Counted from the stretch's first letter, positions 1 to 9,790 are shown. The stretch: DNA of 64,000 nucleotides from Stutzerimonas sp. S1 (GCF_025966695.1 NZ_JAOEIY010000002.1:434001-498000); one strand, 5' to 3'. A program made the numbers and translations. Notes: generated by a model not told the origin, from the sequence alone.

Positions 1-623
1 TGGCTGTGCAGCTATCGCACAGCCTCAAAGCGGAACTGCGCAGCCTGCTGATGGAGGACCTGGCGCTGCTGCGGGCGGCCACCCTGCCCTTCGCACGTGA
101 GATCAGGGGGAGTGGCGAAGATCATCCGCTGGACCCGGTGACGCTTGAGCGCAGCCTGCGCGTCAGTGAGACCCGGCTGCGTGAGCAGGTGGCCCGACAG
201 GTCGAGCCACGCGGTATCGTCTGGTCGATGCGCAGCCTGCGCGGAAGCGGGCTCGCGGCATTGCTGGATGAATGGAGCCTGACCGACTTCATGGTTCTCG
301 GCCGGGCGCCTCGCACGCCGTGGAGCACGTTGCCGGCAACCGGACATGCCATGCTGCTCTACCGCAACAGCGATGACCTGACCCACGCTCAACAGGTGCT
401 GAGCGATCTGGCACGGAGCATCTCCCCGCCGCTGCCGCAACTGACCGTGGAAACACTGCGCTGGGTCGATGTGGCGCAGAGCCTGCCGCTGCTGCGTCGG
501 TGCAATCCCGGGCTGATCCTGCTTGCCGGAGGGTCCGCCTGCTGGCCATCCGGCGAGCTGCGCGCGTTGCTTGAAGGGTTGGATTGCCCGGTGCTGCTTC
601 TGCCTGGAGAACCCAGCGCCTGA
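1..623 (+). CDS. Hypothetical protein, 5' end outside the window
   Basis: An open frame runs in from the window edge to a TGA at 621-623; the first possible start inside is a GTG at 6, but the frame stays open upstream, so this is probably the 3' part of a longer gene. About 205 residues are visible, mostly soluble, with no membrane segment. The C-terminal segment (GLILLAGGS, then PVLLLPGE) looks like the last beta strand of a universal-stress or Rossmann-like fold, but that is only an impression and I do not recognise the family. It converges with the GroEL paralogue 6 bp downstream. Confidence 0.55.
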   Translation, partial: AVQLSHSLKAELRSLLMEDLALLRAATLPFAREIRGSGEDHPLDPVTLERSLRVSETRLREQVARQVEPRGIVWSMRSLRGSGLAALLDEWSLTDFMVLGRAPRTPWSTLPATGHAMLLYRNSDDLTHAQQVLSDLARSISPPLPQLTVETLRWVDVAQSLPLLRRCNPGLILLAGGSACWPSGELRALLEGLDCPVLLLPGEPSA

Positions 624-629
624 CGGGCC

Positions 630-2249
630 TTATTCCAACGGCAGTCCTCCGCGCTCGTCGTCGTTTTTCTCTGGCAGCTCCGTCATCGTCGCCTCGGTCA
701 GCAACAGCACGCTGGCGACCGATACGGCGTTTTCCAGCGCGATGCGCATGACCTTGGTCGGGTCGATGATCCCGGCCTCGTACATATCGACATACCGATT
801 GGCTGCGGCGTCGTAGCCGACATTGCCGGACTCGGCAAGCAGGCGCGCGACCACCACACCGTCATCCACCGCGGAGTTGTCGGCGATGGTGCGGGTGGGG
901 GCTTCCAGCGCACGGCGCAGGATCTGCATGCCGGTACGCTCGTCGCCGTCGCACTGGGTTTCCTGCGCGGCTACCGCCACGACACTGCGCAGCAGCGACA
1001 AGCCGCCACCGGGCACGATGCCTTCGGCCATCGCTGCCTTGGTCGCCGAGATGGCATCATCAAGCGCGTCCTTCTTGGTCTTCATCTCTGCTTCGGTCGG
1101 TGCGCCGACGCGAATCACCGCCACGCCACCGGCCAGCTTGGCCAGGCGTTCGCGCAGCTTCTCGCGGTCATAATCGCTGCTGCTCTGCTCAATTTGCGTG
1201 CGAATCTGCTGCATGCGTGCCTCGATCGCTTCGCGCGCACCGGCTCCTCCGACCAGCGTGCTGTGCTCACGATCCACCACTACGCGGCGGACATGCCCCA
1301 GTTGTTCGAGGCCAACCTGTTCCAGACTGATGCCAAGGTCGGGCGAGACCACCTGTGCGCCGGTGAGCACCGCGATGTCCTGAATCATCTCCTTGCGCCG
1401 GTCACCGAAGCCCGGAGCCTTCACGCCCACCACATGCAGCACACCACGAATGTGGTTGACGATCAGCGTCGCCAACGCCTCGCCTTCGATATCTTCGGCA
1501 ATCAGCAAGAGGGGGCGACCGCTCTTGGCGATCATCTCCAGCAATGGGATAAGGTCCTTGAGCATGCCAATCTTCTGCTCGCATAGCAGAACGTAGGCGT
1601 CCTCGAGGACCGCCTGCATCTTCTCGGTGTCGGTGATGAAATACGGCGACACGTAGCCGCGATCGAACTGCAGGCCTTCGACCACCTCCAGTACGGTTTC
1701 CGTGGTCTTCGATTCCTCGACGGTGATGACGCCGTCGTCGCCGACCTTTTCCATGGCATCGGCCACCAGTTCGCCGATGGATGGATCGTTATGTGCCGAG
1801 ATCGTGGCGATCTGTGCCTTTTCCTTGCGGCTTTTTACTGGTTTCGATTGTGCACGCAGCGACTCTATGGCTGTTTGCAGTCCGCGATCGAGGCCACGCT
1901 TGAGGTCGATTGCACTCGCCCCGGCAACGATATTGCGCACGCCCTCGGCAAGGATCGCGTGGGCCAGGATCGTCGAAGTGCTGGTGCCGTCGCCCACGGC
2001 TTCACCCGTGCGTTCGGCAGCCTGGCGCAGCATTTGCGCACCCAGGTCCTCTTCCGGATCCTCGAGACTGATCTGCTTGGCAATGGTCACGCCATCATTA
2101 CAGACCTGAGGCGTGCCGTACTTGCGACGAATCAGCACCGATTTGGACTTCGGCCCCAGGGTGACGCGGATGGCAGAAGCCAGTTGTTCGGCGCCACGCA
2201 GGATCTTCTCCCGAGCGGCGTTGCGAAACATCAGCTTGGTGTGTGCCAT
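630..2249 (-). CDS. Stand-alone GroEL-type 60 kDa chaperonin paralogue
   Basis: Group I chaperonin of about 539 residues. Conserved landmarks are [10 protein letters not shown] near the N-terminus, the ATP-site motif [21 protein letters not shown], and [27 protein letters not shown] ATPase residues in the C-terminal third. It differs from housekeeping Gro[13 protein letters not shown] replaces the usual VVLDKSFGAP, the C-terminus ends GGLPLE rather than in GGM repeats, and no groES lies beside it. I chose the ATG at 2249 because GGAGG sits 9 nt upstream; the in-frame ATG at 2258 directly abuts that ribosome site. A perfect Anr/FNR box lies about 55 bp upstream, so low-oxygen induction is likely. 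Folding function is from the family; a specialised client set is inference. Confidence 0.9.
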   Translation of the reverse strand: MAHTKLMFRNAAREKILRGAEQLASAIRVTLGPKSKSVLIRRKYGTPQVCNDGVTIAKQISLEDPEEDLGAQMLRQAAERTGEAVGDGTSTSTILAHAILAEGVRNIVAGASAIDLKRGLDRGLQTAIESLRAQSKPVKSRKEKAQIATISAHNDPSIGELVADAMEKVGDDGVITVEESKTTETVLEVVEGLQFDRGYVSPYFITDTEKMQAVLEDAYVLLCEQKIGMLKDLIPLLEMIAKSGRPLLLIAEDIEGEALATLIVNHIRGVLHVVGVKAPGFGDRRKEMIQDIAVLTGAQVVSPDLGISLEQVGLEQLGHVRRVVVDREHSTLVGGAGAREAIEARMQQIRTQIEQSSSDYDREKLRERLAKLAGGVAVIRVGAPTEAEMKTKKDALDDAISATKAAMAEGIVPGGGLSLLRSVVAVAAQETQCDGDERTGMQILRRALEAPTRTIADNSAVDDGVVVARLLAESGNVGYDAAANRYVDMYEAGIIDPTKVMRIALENAVSVASVLLLTEATMTELPEKNDDERGGLPLE

Positions 2250-2303
2250 GGGCTGCATCCTCCGGTTTTCGACGCAGCTTTGTTCAGGCTTCCCCCCGCA
2301 TGT

Positions 2304-2317
2304 TTGATCCGCATCAA
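2304..2317 (-). promoter_or_regulatory. Anr/Dnr/FNR box upstream of the GroEL paralogue
   Basis: TTGATCCGCATCAA is an exact match to the TTGAT-N4-ATCAA consensus for FNR-family regulators (Anr, Dnr in pseudomonads). Its centre lies about 61 bp before the chaperonin ATG. If it acts at -41.5 the transcript would start about 20 nt before that ATG, leaving room for the GGAGG site. The divergent copper chaperone gene starts about 200 bp to the other side, so control of the chaperonin is the simpler reading. Confidence 0.75.
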
Positions 2318-2517
2318 CGGAAGATCATCGTTCGCGCGCTGTTGTGTGCATGCGAATTGCGCGTTATGCGTCGAAAAGCGCCAGAACGTACAGCAGACTG
2401 TCGCAAACAAACGGATTCGGATACGCAACCTTCGACCGACTGGCTCGATCGGACCTATCCCTGACCGGATACCCGGCGTGGTATGTTGCGGCGTCCAACC
2501 GATCGGGAGTTTTTCCT

Positions 2518-3018
2518 ATGCTGCTTCGCCTATTGACCGCGGGCTGCCTGAGCGCCGTTTGCCTGTCCGCCACGGCTCAGGAACATCATGACCACGCTGC
2601 GCCAGCTCCAGCGCAGGCCGCCGACATCTCCGTAAGCCAGGTGTGGTCGCGTGCCATGCCGCCCAGCGCGCCGACCGGTGCGGTGTATTTCCTGTTGAAC
2701 AACGGCGGCAAGCAGGATGATCGTCTGATCGCTGCGCATACCGAACGTGCGGAGAAAACCGAACTGCATACGCATGTGCATGAAGGCGATGTGATGCGCA
2801 TGCAGCAAGTGGAGTCGGTAGCCGTCCCTGCGGGCGATACGGTTCAGTTCCAGCCTGGCGGCAACCACGTGATGCTGTTCGGCCTGAAGCAGCCGCTGGC
2901 CGCTGGCGAACGCTTCGCGCTGACTCTGGAGTTCGAGCACGCCGGCGAAATTACCACCGACGTCGACATCCTCGATCAGGCTCCGGGCGCGCAAGCCGAT
3001 CCCCACGCCCATCACTGA
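2518..3018 (+). CDS. Periplasmic copper chaperone, PCuAC domain
   Basis: A 166-residue exported protein. Residues 1 to about 20 form a signal peptide (MLLRLLTAGCLSAVCLSATA). The mature part has the PCuAC fold pattern: TGAVYFLLNNGG, then LHTHVHEGDVMRM and later GGNHVMLFGL, giving the conserved His/Met copper(I) ligands. Extra His residues lie at both ends of the mature protein (EHHDHAAP and DPHAHH). The family delivers Cu(I) to the CuA or CuB centre of cytochrome oxidases in the periplasm. I chose the ATG at 2518 because the signal peptide begins there and GGGAG lies 8 nt upstream; the longer frame from 2344 has no support. Single gene, convergent with gor. Confidence 0.88.
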   Translation: MLLRLLTAGCLSAVCLSATAQEHHDHAAPAPAQAADISVSQVWSRAMPPSAPTGAVYFLLNNGGKQDDRLIAAHTERAEKTELHTHVHEGDVMRMQQVESVAVPAGDTVQFQPGGNHVMLFGLKQPLAAGERFALTLEFEHAGEITTDVDILDQAPGAQADPHAHH

Positions 3019-3031
3019 TCGCGCGTAGATC

Positions 3032-3061
3032 GAAGGGGGCGTCGCAATCGACACCCCCTTC
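3032..3061. terminator. Bidirectional hairpin between the PCuAC gene and gor
   Basis: GAAGGGGGCGTCG and CGACACCCCCTTC form a 13-bp stem with one mismatch around a CAAT loop. It lies between two convergent genes. No long T-run follows on the plus side, so termination strength is uncertain. Confidence 0.6.
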
Positions 3062-3075
3062 AACACCCTGCTCGT

Positions 3076-4434
3076 TCAGATCGAAGCGGGCGTGCGCATA
3101 GTGACGAATTCCTCCGCCGCGGTCGGGTGGATGCCCAGCGTATCGTCGAACACCCGCTTGGTCGCTCCGGCCTTCAACGCCACCGCCAGGCCTTGCATGA
3201 TCTCGCCCGCATCCGGCCCAGCCATGTGGCAGCCCAGCACACGGTCGGTGTCGGCATCGACCACCAGCTTCATCAGGCTGCGTTCCAGGCTTTCGGTCAT
3301 GGTCAGCTTCATCGGCCGGAAGCGGCTTTCGAAGATGGTGACCTTGTGCCCCTGCTCGCGCGCCTGCTCCTCGGTCAGCCCGACGGTCGCCATGTTCGGC
3401 AGGCTGAACACCGCAGTGGGAATGGTCGCGTAATCCACCGGTCGATAATCCGCCGGCCTGAACAGGCGGCGTGCCACGGCCATGCCTTCGGCAAGTGCGA
3501 CCGGGGTCAGCTGCACCCGACCGATCACGTCACCAATGGCCAGGATCGAGGGGGCTGAGGTGCGGAACTCGTCGTCGACGGCGATGTAGCCGCGCTCGTC
3601 GAGCGCCACTTCAACCTGTTCAAGTCCCAGTCCATCGAGCATTGGCCGCCGGCCGGTGGCGTAGAAGATGCAGTCGGCAGTCAGCGTACGGCCGTCCTTG
3701 AGCGTGGCCATCAGGCTACCGTCGGCCTGGGGATCGATGCGGGCGATGTCGGTGTTGAACTGCAGATCGACGCCTTTCTTGATCAGCTCATCCTTCAGAT
3801 GATCACGCAACGAACCATCGAACCCGCGCAGGAACAGCTCACCGCGATACAGCAGCGAAGTGTCGGCACCGCAGCCGTGGAAGATCGAGGCAAACTCCAC
3901 GGCGATGTAGCCACCACCAACCACCAGCACGCGCCGGGGCAATGATTCGAGATAGAACACCTCGTTGGAGGTGATCGCGTGTTCGCGGCCCGGGATGTCC
4001 GGCACCTGCGGCCAGCCGCCGGTGGCGATCAGGATGTGTTCGGCGCTGTAGCGCTGACCGTCGACTTCGACGGTATGGGGATCGATCAATCGTGCATGGG
4101 CCTGCAGCAGCGTCACGCCGCTGTCGACCAGCAGGTTGCGATAGATGCCGTTGAGCCGCTGGATCTCGCGATCCTTGTTGGCAATCAGCGTCTTCCAGTC
4201 GAAGGTCGCACCGTCAATGGTCCAACCATAGCCCTGCGCCTGGCCGATCTCTTCGGCGTAATGGGCACCGTAGACCAACAGCTTCTTCGGCACGCAGCCG
4301 ACATTGACGCAGGTGCCGCCCAGATAACGGCTCTCGGCCACGGCAACCCGCGCGCCGAAACCTGCAGCGAAGCGTGCCGCACGCACGCCACCGGAACCGG
4401 CGCCAATGACGAATAGATCGAAGTCGTAAGCCAT
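3076..4434 (-). CDS. gor: Glutathione-disulfide reductase
   Basis: A 452-residue FAD/NADPH pyridine nucleotide-disulfide oxidoreductase that reduces GSSG in the cytoplasm. The N-terminus has the FAD-binding [14 protein letters not shown] motif, then the redox-active [25 protein letters not shown] is the NADPH-binding Rossmann motif, ILAIGDV the second FAD motif, and the C-terminal dimerisation domain ends with [15 protein letters not shown], holding the catalytic His-Glu pair. The ATG at 4434 is preceded by AAGGAG at 9 nt; the upstream in-frame start at 4485 would add a non-conserved arginine-rich tail. It is divergent from the VOC gene. Confidence 0.95.
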   Translation of the reverse strand: MAYDFDLFVIGAGSGGVRAARFAAGFGARVAVAESRYLGGTCVNVGCVPKKLLVYGAHYAEEIGQAQGYGWTIDGATFDWKTLIANKDREIQRLNGIYRNLLVDSGVTLLQAHARLIDPHTVEVDGQRYSAEHILIATGGWPQVPDIPGREHAITSNEVFYLESLPRRVLVVGGGYIAVEFASIFHGCGADTSLLYRGELFLRGFDGSLRDHLKDELIKKGVDLQFNTDIARIDPQADGSLMATLKDGRTLTADCIFYATGRRPMLDGLGLEQVEVALDERGYIAVDDEFRTSAPSILAIGDVIGRVQLTPVALAEGMAVARRLFRPADYRPVDYATIPTAVFSLPNMATVGLTEEQAREQGHKVTIFESRFRPMKLTMTESLERSLMKLVVDADTDRVLGCHMAGPDAGEIMQGLAVALKAGATKRVFDDTLGIHPTAAEEFVTMRTPASI

Positions 4435-4506
4435 GAGATGTTGTCTCCTTCTAGAGCGGGACAGCATACCCCAGCCATCGCGCACCGATCAGCGGAGGAG
4501 TGACGC

Positions 4507-4929
4507 ATGCACCCTACCCTCACCCACATCGCCCTGCATGTGCCGGACCTTGAGGCCTGCATCGACTTCTACAGCCGGTTCTGCGGGATGCAGGTATTCC
4601 ACGAGCGCGCCGGCAAGGGCTCGCGCATAGTCTGGATGGCCGAACCCGGGAAAGAACGCGAATTCATCTTCGTGATCATGCCTGGCGGGCAGGACCGCGC
4701 GCTCGCAGAGAATGACTACAGCCACCTCGGCTTTGCCCTGGAAAGCCGTGCGGCGGTCGATTCGATTGCCGCGCAGGCCCGTGCAGCAGGCTGTCTGATC
4801 TGGGAACCGCGCGACGAGCCCTATCCGGTCGGCTATTACTGCGGCCTGCGCGATCCGGCTGGCAACTATGTCGAGTTCAGCTACGGCCAGCCGCTCGGTC
4901 CCGGCGCGCAGGAATTACCAGCTCCCTGA
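4507..4929 (+). CDS. VOC-family (glyoxalase/dioxygenase fold) protein
   Basis: A 140-residue single-domain vicinal-oxygen-chelate protein: HIALHVPDLEACIDFYSRFCGM opens the first beta-alpha-beta-beta-beta module and GLRDPAGNYVEFSYG closes the second. Candidate metal ligands are the N-terminal His, HLGFALES and the C-terminal Glu of NYVEF. The group includes glyoxalase I, fosfomycin-resistance proteins and dioxygenases; the exact substrate cannot be told. The ATG at 4507 has GGAGG upstream. It shares a short intergenic region with gor, which fits a glutathione-linked detoxification role, but that is inference. Confidence 0.82.
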   Translation: MHPTLTHIALHVPDLEACIDFYSRFCGMQVFHERAGKGSRIVWMAEPGKEREFIFVIMPGGQDRALAENDYSHLGFALESRAAVDSIAAQARAAGCLIWEPRDEPYPVGYYCGLRDPAGNYVEFSYGQPLGPGAQELPAP

Positions 4930-4931
4930 AA

Positions 4932-4963
4932 ACAAATGGGCCACCCGGAGGCAGCCCATTTGT
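4932..4963. terminator. Hairpin terminator between the VOC gene and galU
   Basis: ACAAATGGGC and GCCCATTTGT form a perfect 10-bp stem around a 12-nt loop, 3 bp after the VOC stop codon and 23 bp from the galU stop. It probably serves both convergent genes. Confidence 0.7.
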
Positions 4964-4985
4964 ACAACCAGCGGCGCTCTGGCGA

Positions 4986-5825
4986 TCAAAACGCCTTGCC
5001 GGTCAGGTAGAAGTGTTCGTAGCAGAAGTTGGTCGCCGCGATGTAGCCCTCGGCGCTACCGCAATCGAAACGCTGCCCCTTGAACTTGTAAGCCAGCACG
5101 CAGCCGTCCTGAGCCTGCTTCATCAGCGCATCGGTGATCTGGATCTCGCCGCCCTTGCCCGGCTCGGTCTGCTCGATCAGCTCGAAGATGTCCGGCGTCA
5201 GAATGTAGCGGCCGATGATCGCCAGGTTGGATGGCGCATCTTCGGGCTTGGGCTTCTCGACCATGTGGCTGACGCGGAAGATGTCGTCGCGGATCATCTC
5301 GCCGGCGATGACGCCGTACTTGCTGGTTTCCTCCGGCGGCACTTCCTGGATCGCCACGATCGAGCAGCGGAATTGGTTGTACAGCTTGACCATCTGCGCC
5401 AGGACCGGGTCGCCATCGAGGTTGATGCACAGGTCGTCGGCCAGCACCACGGCGAACGGCTCATCGCCGATCAGCGGGCGGCCGCTGAGAATGGCGTGGC
5501 CGAGGCCCTTCATTTCGATCTGGCGGGTGTAGGAGAACGTGCACTCGTCGATCAGGCGGCGGATACCGACCAGGTACTTCTCTTTGTCGGTGTTGCGAAT
5601 CTGGTGTTCGAGCTCGTAGCTGATATCGAAGTGATCCTCCAGCGAGCGCTTGCCGCGTCCGGTAACCATCGCAATTTCGGTCAGGCCCGCGGCCAGTGCC
5701 TCTTCAACCCCGTACTGGATCAGGGGCTTGTTCACCACCGGCAGCATTTCCTTGGGCATGGCTTTGGTTGCGGGAAGAAAACGCGTGCCATAGCCGGCAG
5801 CGGGAAAAAGGCATTTTTTGATCAT
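4986..5825 (-). CDS. galU: UTP-glucose-1-phosphate uridylyltransferase
   Basis: A 279-residue nucleotidyltransferase making UDP-glucose for cell-surface polysaccharide. It begins MIKKCLFPAAGYGTRFLPATKAMPKEMLP, the GalU nucleotide-binding loop and signature. Further conserved parts are VVLADDLC (UTP/metal site), VEKPKPEDAPSNLAIIGRYIL and FDCGSAEGYI. The start is ATG 5825; the open frame continues far upstream but nothing there resembles the family. Length equals the usual bacterial GalU. Confidence 0.96.
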   Translation of the reverse strand: MIKKCLFPAAGYGTRFLPATKAMPKEMLPVVNKPLIQYGVEEALAAGLTEIAMVTGRGKRSLEDHFDISYELEHQIRNTDKEKYLVGIRRLIDECTFSYTRQIEMKGLGHAILSGRPLIGDEPFAVVLADDLCINLDGDPVLAQMVKLYNQFRCSIVAIQEVPPEETSKYGVIAGEMIRDDIFRVSHMVEKPKPEDAPSNLAIIGRYILTPDIFELIEQTEPGKGGEIQITDALMKQAQDGCVLAYKFKGQRFDCGSAEGYIAATNFCYEHFYLTGKAF

Positions 5826-6271
5826 GTGAGTCCTTGAAATAAAGGTTCCAGTTGATGCACTGCCCTTGATAGATAGCAGCTGCCTTGCGGGGTTCGCCGG
5901 AAGCCCGACGCAGAGGCTACGACCATTCAAATCAGTGGGGGTTCGCCGGGTGGTGGCAAATCCGAAAAGTGCGCCGACCATGCAGCCGCCGGGACCTCGA
6001 GCAACCAATCGAAGCATCCCGTTCGGCGTGCGCAACGCTAATGGCTATTGGCCAATCTGTAAATGCTCTGCGACGCCGATACAACCCGAATAAAACAGAG
6101 CCTGGGATGGCAGCGGCGCGCCAATCGCTGAAGCCCGGTCGCAACTGATCCAGATCAGCAAACTTGATGATTTCAATGAATTTTGTCGCGCAGATGACAC
6201 CAACGTAGCGGCTGACAAATATCATATCGCCACTATATCGTTCGCCCGGAACAACATGGGCTATTCCCCCT
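5826..6271. other. Intergenic region upstream of galU and the chemoreceptor
   Basis: About 450 bp between the galU start and the sigma-28 promoter. It must hold the galU promoter. A near-palindrome TTGATGATTTCAA around 6159-6171 looks like an Anr box but has a spacer one base too short. I see no gene here; the short frames lack family resemblance and ribosome sites. Confidence 0.4.
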
Positions 6272-6298
6272 TAAAGAACGGGGATATCCCGCCGATAG
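6272..6298 (+). promoter_or_regulatory. Sigma-28 (FliA) flagellar-class promoter
   Basis: TAAAGAAC at 6272-6279, an 11-bp spacer, then GCCGATAG at 6291-6298. This nearly equals the FliA consensus TAAAGTTT-N11-GCCGATAA. It lies about 120 bp before the chemoreceptor ATG, exactly the gene class that FliA transcribes. Confidence 0.85.
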
Positions 6299-6416
6299 CG
6301 AGCCTGTAGTGACCCGGTGCGAGGCACGCGCCGATCCCGAATGGCCAGATCTGAAAAACAAGAACAGGGTTCATGCGGCAAGGCCCCAGCGCGCAGCAGT
6401 AGACCTAAGGACGAAC

Positions 6417-8039
6417 ATGAACAACACCTCCGCTCCTCGACAACTGTCCGTACAGACCAAGATCAACCTGGCCCTGCTGCTGGTGCTCGTGCTGATCATG
6501 TCCGCCTCGCTCTACATCGCAGCCAGCGCCGAAAAGAACCTGGTGCTGCAGGTAGTCGAGCAACAGACCAAGGATGCTGCCGACTCCTACTTCGACAGCA
6601 TCAACACCATGATGCTGACCGGCACCATGGCCCAGCGTGATGTGCTGCGACAGAAGATTCTCGCCCGTCCCGGTGTGATCGACGCGCGCATCGTGCGCAG
6701 CGATGCGGTGACCAAGACCTTCGGCCCCGGGTTCGACCATCAATCGCCGGCCGACGCGCTCGATCGCAGTGCGCTGGCGGGCAAGGCCATCATGGAAGTC
6801 ACCGAAGGCGCCGGTGGTCGCGTCCTGACCGTGATCAACCCGATCCTGGCGCATGCCGACTACCGCGGCACCAACTGCCTGACCTGCCACCAGGTCGCCG
6901 AAAACACCGTGATGGGCGCCGTGCGCATCAGCTATGACCTCAAGGCGCTGGACGCCGAGGTCGCGCGTAATATCCAGATGCTCGGCGGCATCCAGTTGAT
7001 CCTGTTGCTGGTCGGCGTCGGCGTGATGATCTACACCGTGCGTCGGGTGATCATCAGTCGCATCCACGCCATGCGCCACACGATGGAGGCGATGACCAAG
7101 GACGAGGATCTGAGCCGCAGCGTGGCAATCGGCGCCGAGGACGAAATCGGTGCCATGGGCCATGCCTTCAACCGCATGATCGACAAGTTCCGCCACAGCC
7201 TCGAGGCGGTGGCGGGTGTCACCCGTCAGCTGGGCGACGTCTCGGATCGCGTTTCCCATGTGGCCGAAAAAACTCTCGGTGCGGTCATGGAGCAGCGCAG
7301 CGAGACCGACATGGTCGCTTCGGCGATGAACGAAATGAGCGCCACCGTGCAGGAAGTGGCGCGTAACGCCAGCCAGACTGCTACCGCCTCGAGTGGTGCA
7401 GACAACGAATCCAAGGCCGGCGTACAGGTCGCCACCGAAGCGCTGGACGGTATCGAAACGCTGATTCATGACATCGAGAACGCTGCCCAGGTCATTCAGC
7501 AGGTCGAAAGCGACAGCGCCAGCATCGATATGGTGCTTGGTGTGATCAACGGCATCGCCGAGCAGACCAATCTGCTCGCCCTCAACGCGGCCATCGAAGC
7601 CGCACGGGCCGGCGAGCAGGGTCGCGGTTTCGCCGTAGTGGCCGACGAGGTGCGCACGCTGGCGTCACGCACGCAGAAATCCACCGAAGAAATCCAGGCG
7701 ATGATCGAACAACTGCAAGGCGGCGTGCGCAATGCCGTGCAGGCCATGTCCGCCGCGCAGAGCCGCGCTCGTTCCGGTTCCGAGTGCGTGGCCAAGGCAG
7801 CGCAGAGTCTCGGCCTGATCGCCAACGAAGTCGGCACGATCAATGAGATGAACACGCAGATCGCCACCGCGGCCGAACAACAAAGCGCCGTGGCCGAGGA
7901 GATCAACCGCAACATCACCACCATCAGCCAGATCGCCGACACCACTTCGGCGGATGCGACCCAGACTTCGCAGATCAGCGAGGAGCTGGTACGCCTGGCC
8001 GCCGAACTGAACCGCCTGGTCGGCCAGTTCAAGCTCTGA
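6417..8039 (+). CDS. Methyl-accepting chemotaxis protein with periplasmic c-type haem motif
   Basis: A 540-residue transmembrane chemoreceptor. One membrane helix lies at about residues 17-38 and a second at about 187-207, enclosing a periplasmic sensor of about 150 residues. That sensor contains C154-L-T-C157-H158, a covalent haem c attachment motif, followed by [14 protein letters not shown], as in haem-binding DUF3365/Tll0287-like sensor domains. A HAMP domain (around [14 protein letters not shown]) and a methyl-accepting signalling domain follow, with the conserved tip [20 protein letters not shown]. The ATG at 6417 follows TAAGGA; the longer frame from 6309 lacks a ribosome site. Transcription is probably from the sigma-28 promoter. 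Redox, oxygen or NO sensing is inferred from the haem motif. Confidence 0.9.
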   Translation: MNNTSAPRQLSVQTKINLALLLVLVLIMSASLYIAASAEKNLVLQVVEQQTKDAADSYFDSINTMMLTGTMAQRDVLRQKILARPGVIDARIVRSDAVTKTFGPGFDHQSPADALDRSALAGKAIMEVTEGAGGRVLTVINPILAHADYRGTNCLTCHQVAENTVMGAVRISYDLKALDAEVARNIQMLGGIQLILLLVGVGVMIYTVRRVIISRIHAMRHTMEAMTKDEDLSRSVAIGAEDEIGAMGHAFNRMIDKFRHSLEAVAGVTRQLGDVSDRVSHVAEKTLGAVMEQRSETDMVASAMNEMSATVQEVARNASQTATASSGADNESKAGVQVATEALDGIETLIHDIENAAQVIQQVESDSASIDMVLGVINGIAEQTNLLALNAAIEAARAGEQGRGFAVVADEVRTLASRTQKSTEEIQAMIEQLQGGVRNAVQAMSAAQSRARSGSECVAKAAQSLGLIANEVGTINEMNTQIATAAEQQSAVAEEINRNITTISQIADTTSADATQTSQISEELVRLAAELNRLVGQFKL

Positions 8040-8046
8040 GCCACGT

Positions 8047-8076
8047 TGCGGGGCGGGCCTTGCGCCCTGCCCCGCA
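8047..8076 (+). terminator. Hairpin after the chemoreceptor gene
   Basis: TGCGGGGC-GGGC pairs with GCCC-T-GCCCCGCA, a strong GC stem with a one-base bulge, 8 bp past the stop codon. It is followed by ACCTTCGG rather than a clear T-run. Confidence 0.55.
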
Positions 8077-8269
8077 CCTTCGGCTAACCTCCTCTGCGCC
8101 ACCATCGACGTGCGACACCTGTCGCCGACGCCGGGCTTCTTGATCTGAAACAGTCGGCTCGCGCGTGCGAATCGGTAATAATCCGCGCCACATTCCGCTC
8201 AGAGCGGCGTCTTTCCATTGGCGCGCCGCATCCGCGACTCCTCTTTGAACCCGCAAGGTGAAACCGAAC

Positions 8270-9658
8270 ATGGACCAAACGCCGAGCTTCAACCGCGCCC
8301 TGGTCGAGAAATACGACCGCCCGGGTCCGCGCTACACTTCGTATCCCACCGCGCCGCAGTTCCATCAGGCGTTCGCTGCCGACGACTACCGCAACGCCGC
8401 GCGCGCCAGCAACGAGGCGCCGACGCCCAAGCCGCTGTCGGTGTACATCCATATCCCGTTCTGCAAAAGCCTCTGTTACTACTGCGCCTGCAACAAGATC
8501 ATCACCCACAAGACCGAGCGCGCCGTCGAGTATCTCGAATACCTCAAGCGCGAGATCGCCATGCAGGCCGCGCTGTTCGATCGCTCGCGCAAGCTGACCC
8601 AGCTGCACCTCGGCGGCGGCACGCCGACCTATTTCACCAGCGAGCAGCTGGCCGACCTGATGGCGACGCTGCACCAGGCGTTCAACATGGACGACAGCGA
8701 CAATCACGAGTTTTCGCTGGAAGTCGACCCGCGCACCGTCACCCCGGAGCAGATCCACACGCTGCGCAAACTCGGCTTCAACCGCCTGAGCTTCGGCGTG
8801 CAGGACTTCGATGCCAACGTGCAGGCGGCAGTCAATCGCATCCAGACCGAGGAACAGACCCGCGAGCTAGTGCAAGCCGCACGCGACGCACAGTTCAAGT
8901 CGGTCAGTGTCGATCTGATCTACGGCCTGCCGCTGCAGACCGTGGAGAGTTTCAACACCACGCTGAACAAGATCATCGACATCCGCCCGGACCGCATCGC
9001 TGCCTACAGCTACGCGCACCTGCCGGACCTGGTGCGTGCACAGAAGCTGATCCGTCCCGAAGACATGCCGCCGCCCGAGCGCAAGCTGGAGCTGCTGGAG
9101 CTGACCATCCAGCGCCTTACCGCCGCCGGCTACGTCTACATCGGTATGGACCACTTCTCGCTTCCGGATGACGAACTGACCCTCGCCCGCGCCAATGGCA
9201 CGCTGCAGCGCAACTTCCAGGGCTACTCGACCCATGCCGATTGCGACCTGATCGGCCTCGGCATTTCCTCGATCGGCAAGGTCGGCGACAGCTACAGCCA
9301 GAACGTCAAGGAGCTGTCGCAGTACTACGCGCGCCTGAACGAGGGCATCCTGCCGGTGCAGCGCGGCTATCAGCTGAGCGCCGATGATCGTCTGCGTCGC
9401 GACGTGATCATCTCGTTGATGTGTCACGGTCGCATCGATTACCCGACGATCGAGCGCAAGCACGGCATCAACTTCCGCGAGTACTTCGCCGATTCGCTGG
9501 CCCAGCTGGCCGAGCATGTCGCCGATGGGCTGGTGGAGCTGCGTGACGACGCGCTGATCCTGCTGCCGCAAGGTCAGCTGATGATGCGCAACGTTGCCAT
9601 GGCCTTCGACGCCTACCTCGGCGGCGAGCAGCGCGGGCGTTTCTCCCGCACCGTCTGA
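8270..9658 (+). CDS. hemN: Oxygen-independent coproporphyrinogen III oxidase
   Basis: A 462-residue radical-SAM enzyme converting coproporphyrinogen III to protoporphyrinogen IX without oxygen, for haem synthesis under microaerobic or anaerobic growth. Family marks are GPRYTSYPTAPQF near residue 16, the iron-sulfur motif CKSLCYYCAC (CxxxCxxC), LHLGGGTPTY, the GVQDFD segment and a C-terminal HemN domain. I prefer the ATG at 8270, since AAGGTG lies 9 nt upstream; the GTG at 8258 overlaps that ribosome site. Pseudomonad hemN is normally Anr-controlled, but only a half-site (TTGAT at about 8140) is visible here. Confidence 0.95.
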   Translation: MDQTPSFNRALVEKYDRPGPRYTSYPTAPQFHQAFAADDYRNAARASNEAPTPKPLSVYIHIPFCKSLCYYCACNKIITHKTERAVEYLEYLKREIAMQAALFDRSRKLTQLHLGGGTPTYFTSEQLADLMATLHQAFNMDDSDNHEFSLEVDPRTVTPEQIHTLRKLGFNRLSFGVQDFDANVQAAVNRIQTEEQTRELVQAARDAQFKSVSVDLIYGLPLQTVESFNTTLNKIIDIRPDRIAAYSYAHLPDLVRAQKLIRPEDMPPPERKLELLELTIQRLTAAGYVYIGMDHFSLPDDELTLARANGTLQRNFQGYSTHADCDLIGLGISSIGKVGDSYSQNVKELSQYYARLNEGILPVQRGYQLSADDRLRRDVIISLMCHGRIDYPTIERKHGINFREYFADSLAQLAEHVADGLVELRDDALILLPQGQLMMRNVAMAFDAYLGGEQRGRFSRTV

Positions 9659-9666
9659 GCCGCTCC

Positions 9667-9692
9667 ACGAAGCGGGCGCTTGCCCGCTTCGT
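9667..9692 (+). terminator. Rho-independent terminator after hemN
   Basis: ACGAAGCGGGC and GCCCGCTTCGT form a perfect 11-bp stem around a 4-nt loop, followed by CTTTCC, 9 bp past the hemN stop. Confidence 0.8.
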
Positions 9693-9790
9693 CTTTCCGC
9701 CGATCGTTCCGGCGTTGCCAAAACACGTCATAACTGGATAAATAGCCAGTCTTAAGCCGGGCGCCTCCGCCCTGTGTGAGCAGACGTGCG

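Noticed and set aside
6159..6171. TTGATGATTTCAA near galU as an Anr box
   Set aside because: The spacer between TTGA and TCAA is five bases instead of six, so it departs from the consensus.
8139..8153. Possible Anr box upstream of hemN (TTGATCTGAAACAG)
   Set aside because: Only the left half fits TTGAT-N4-ATCAA; the right half does not, so I do not call a site although the gene class would suit it.
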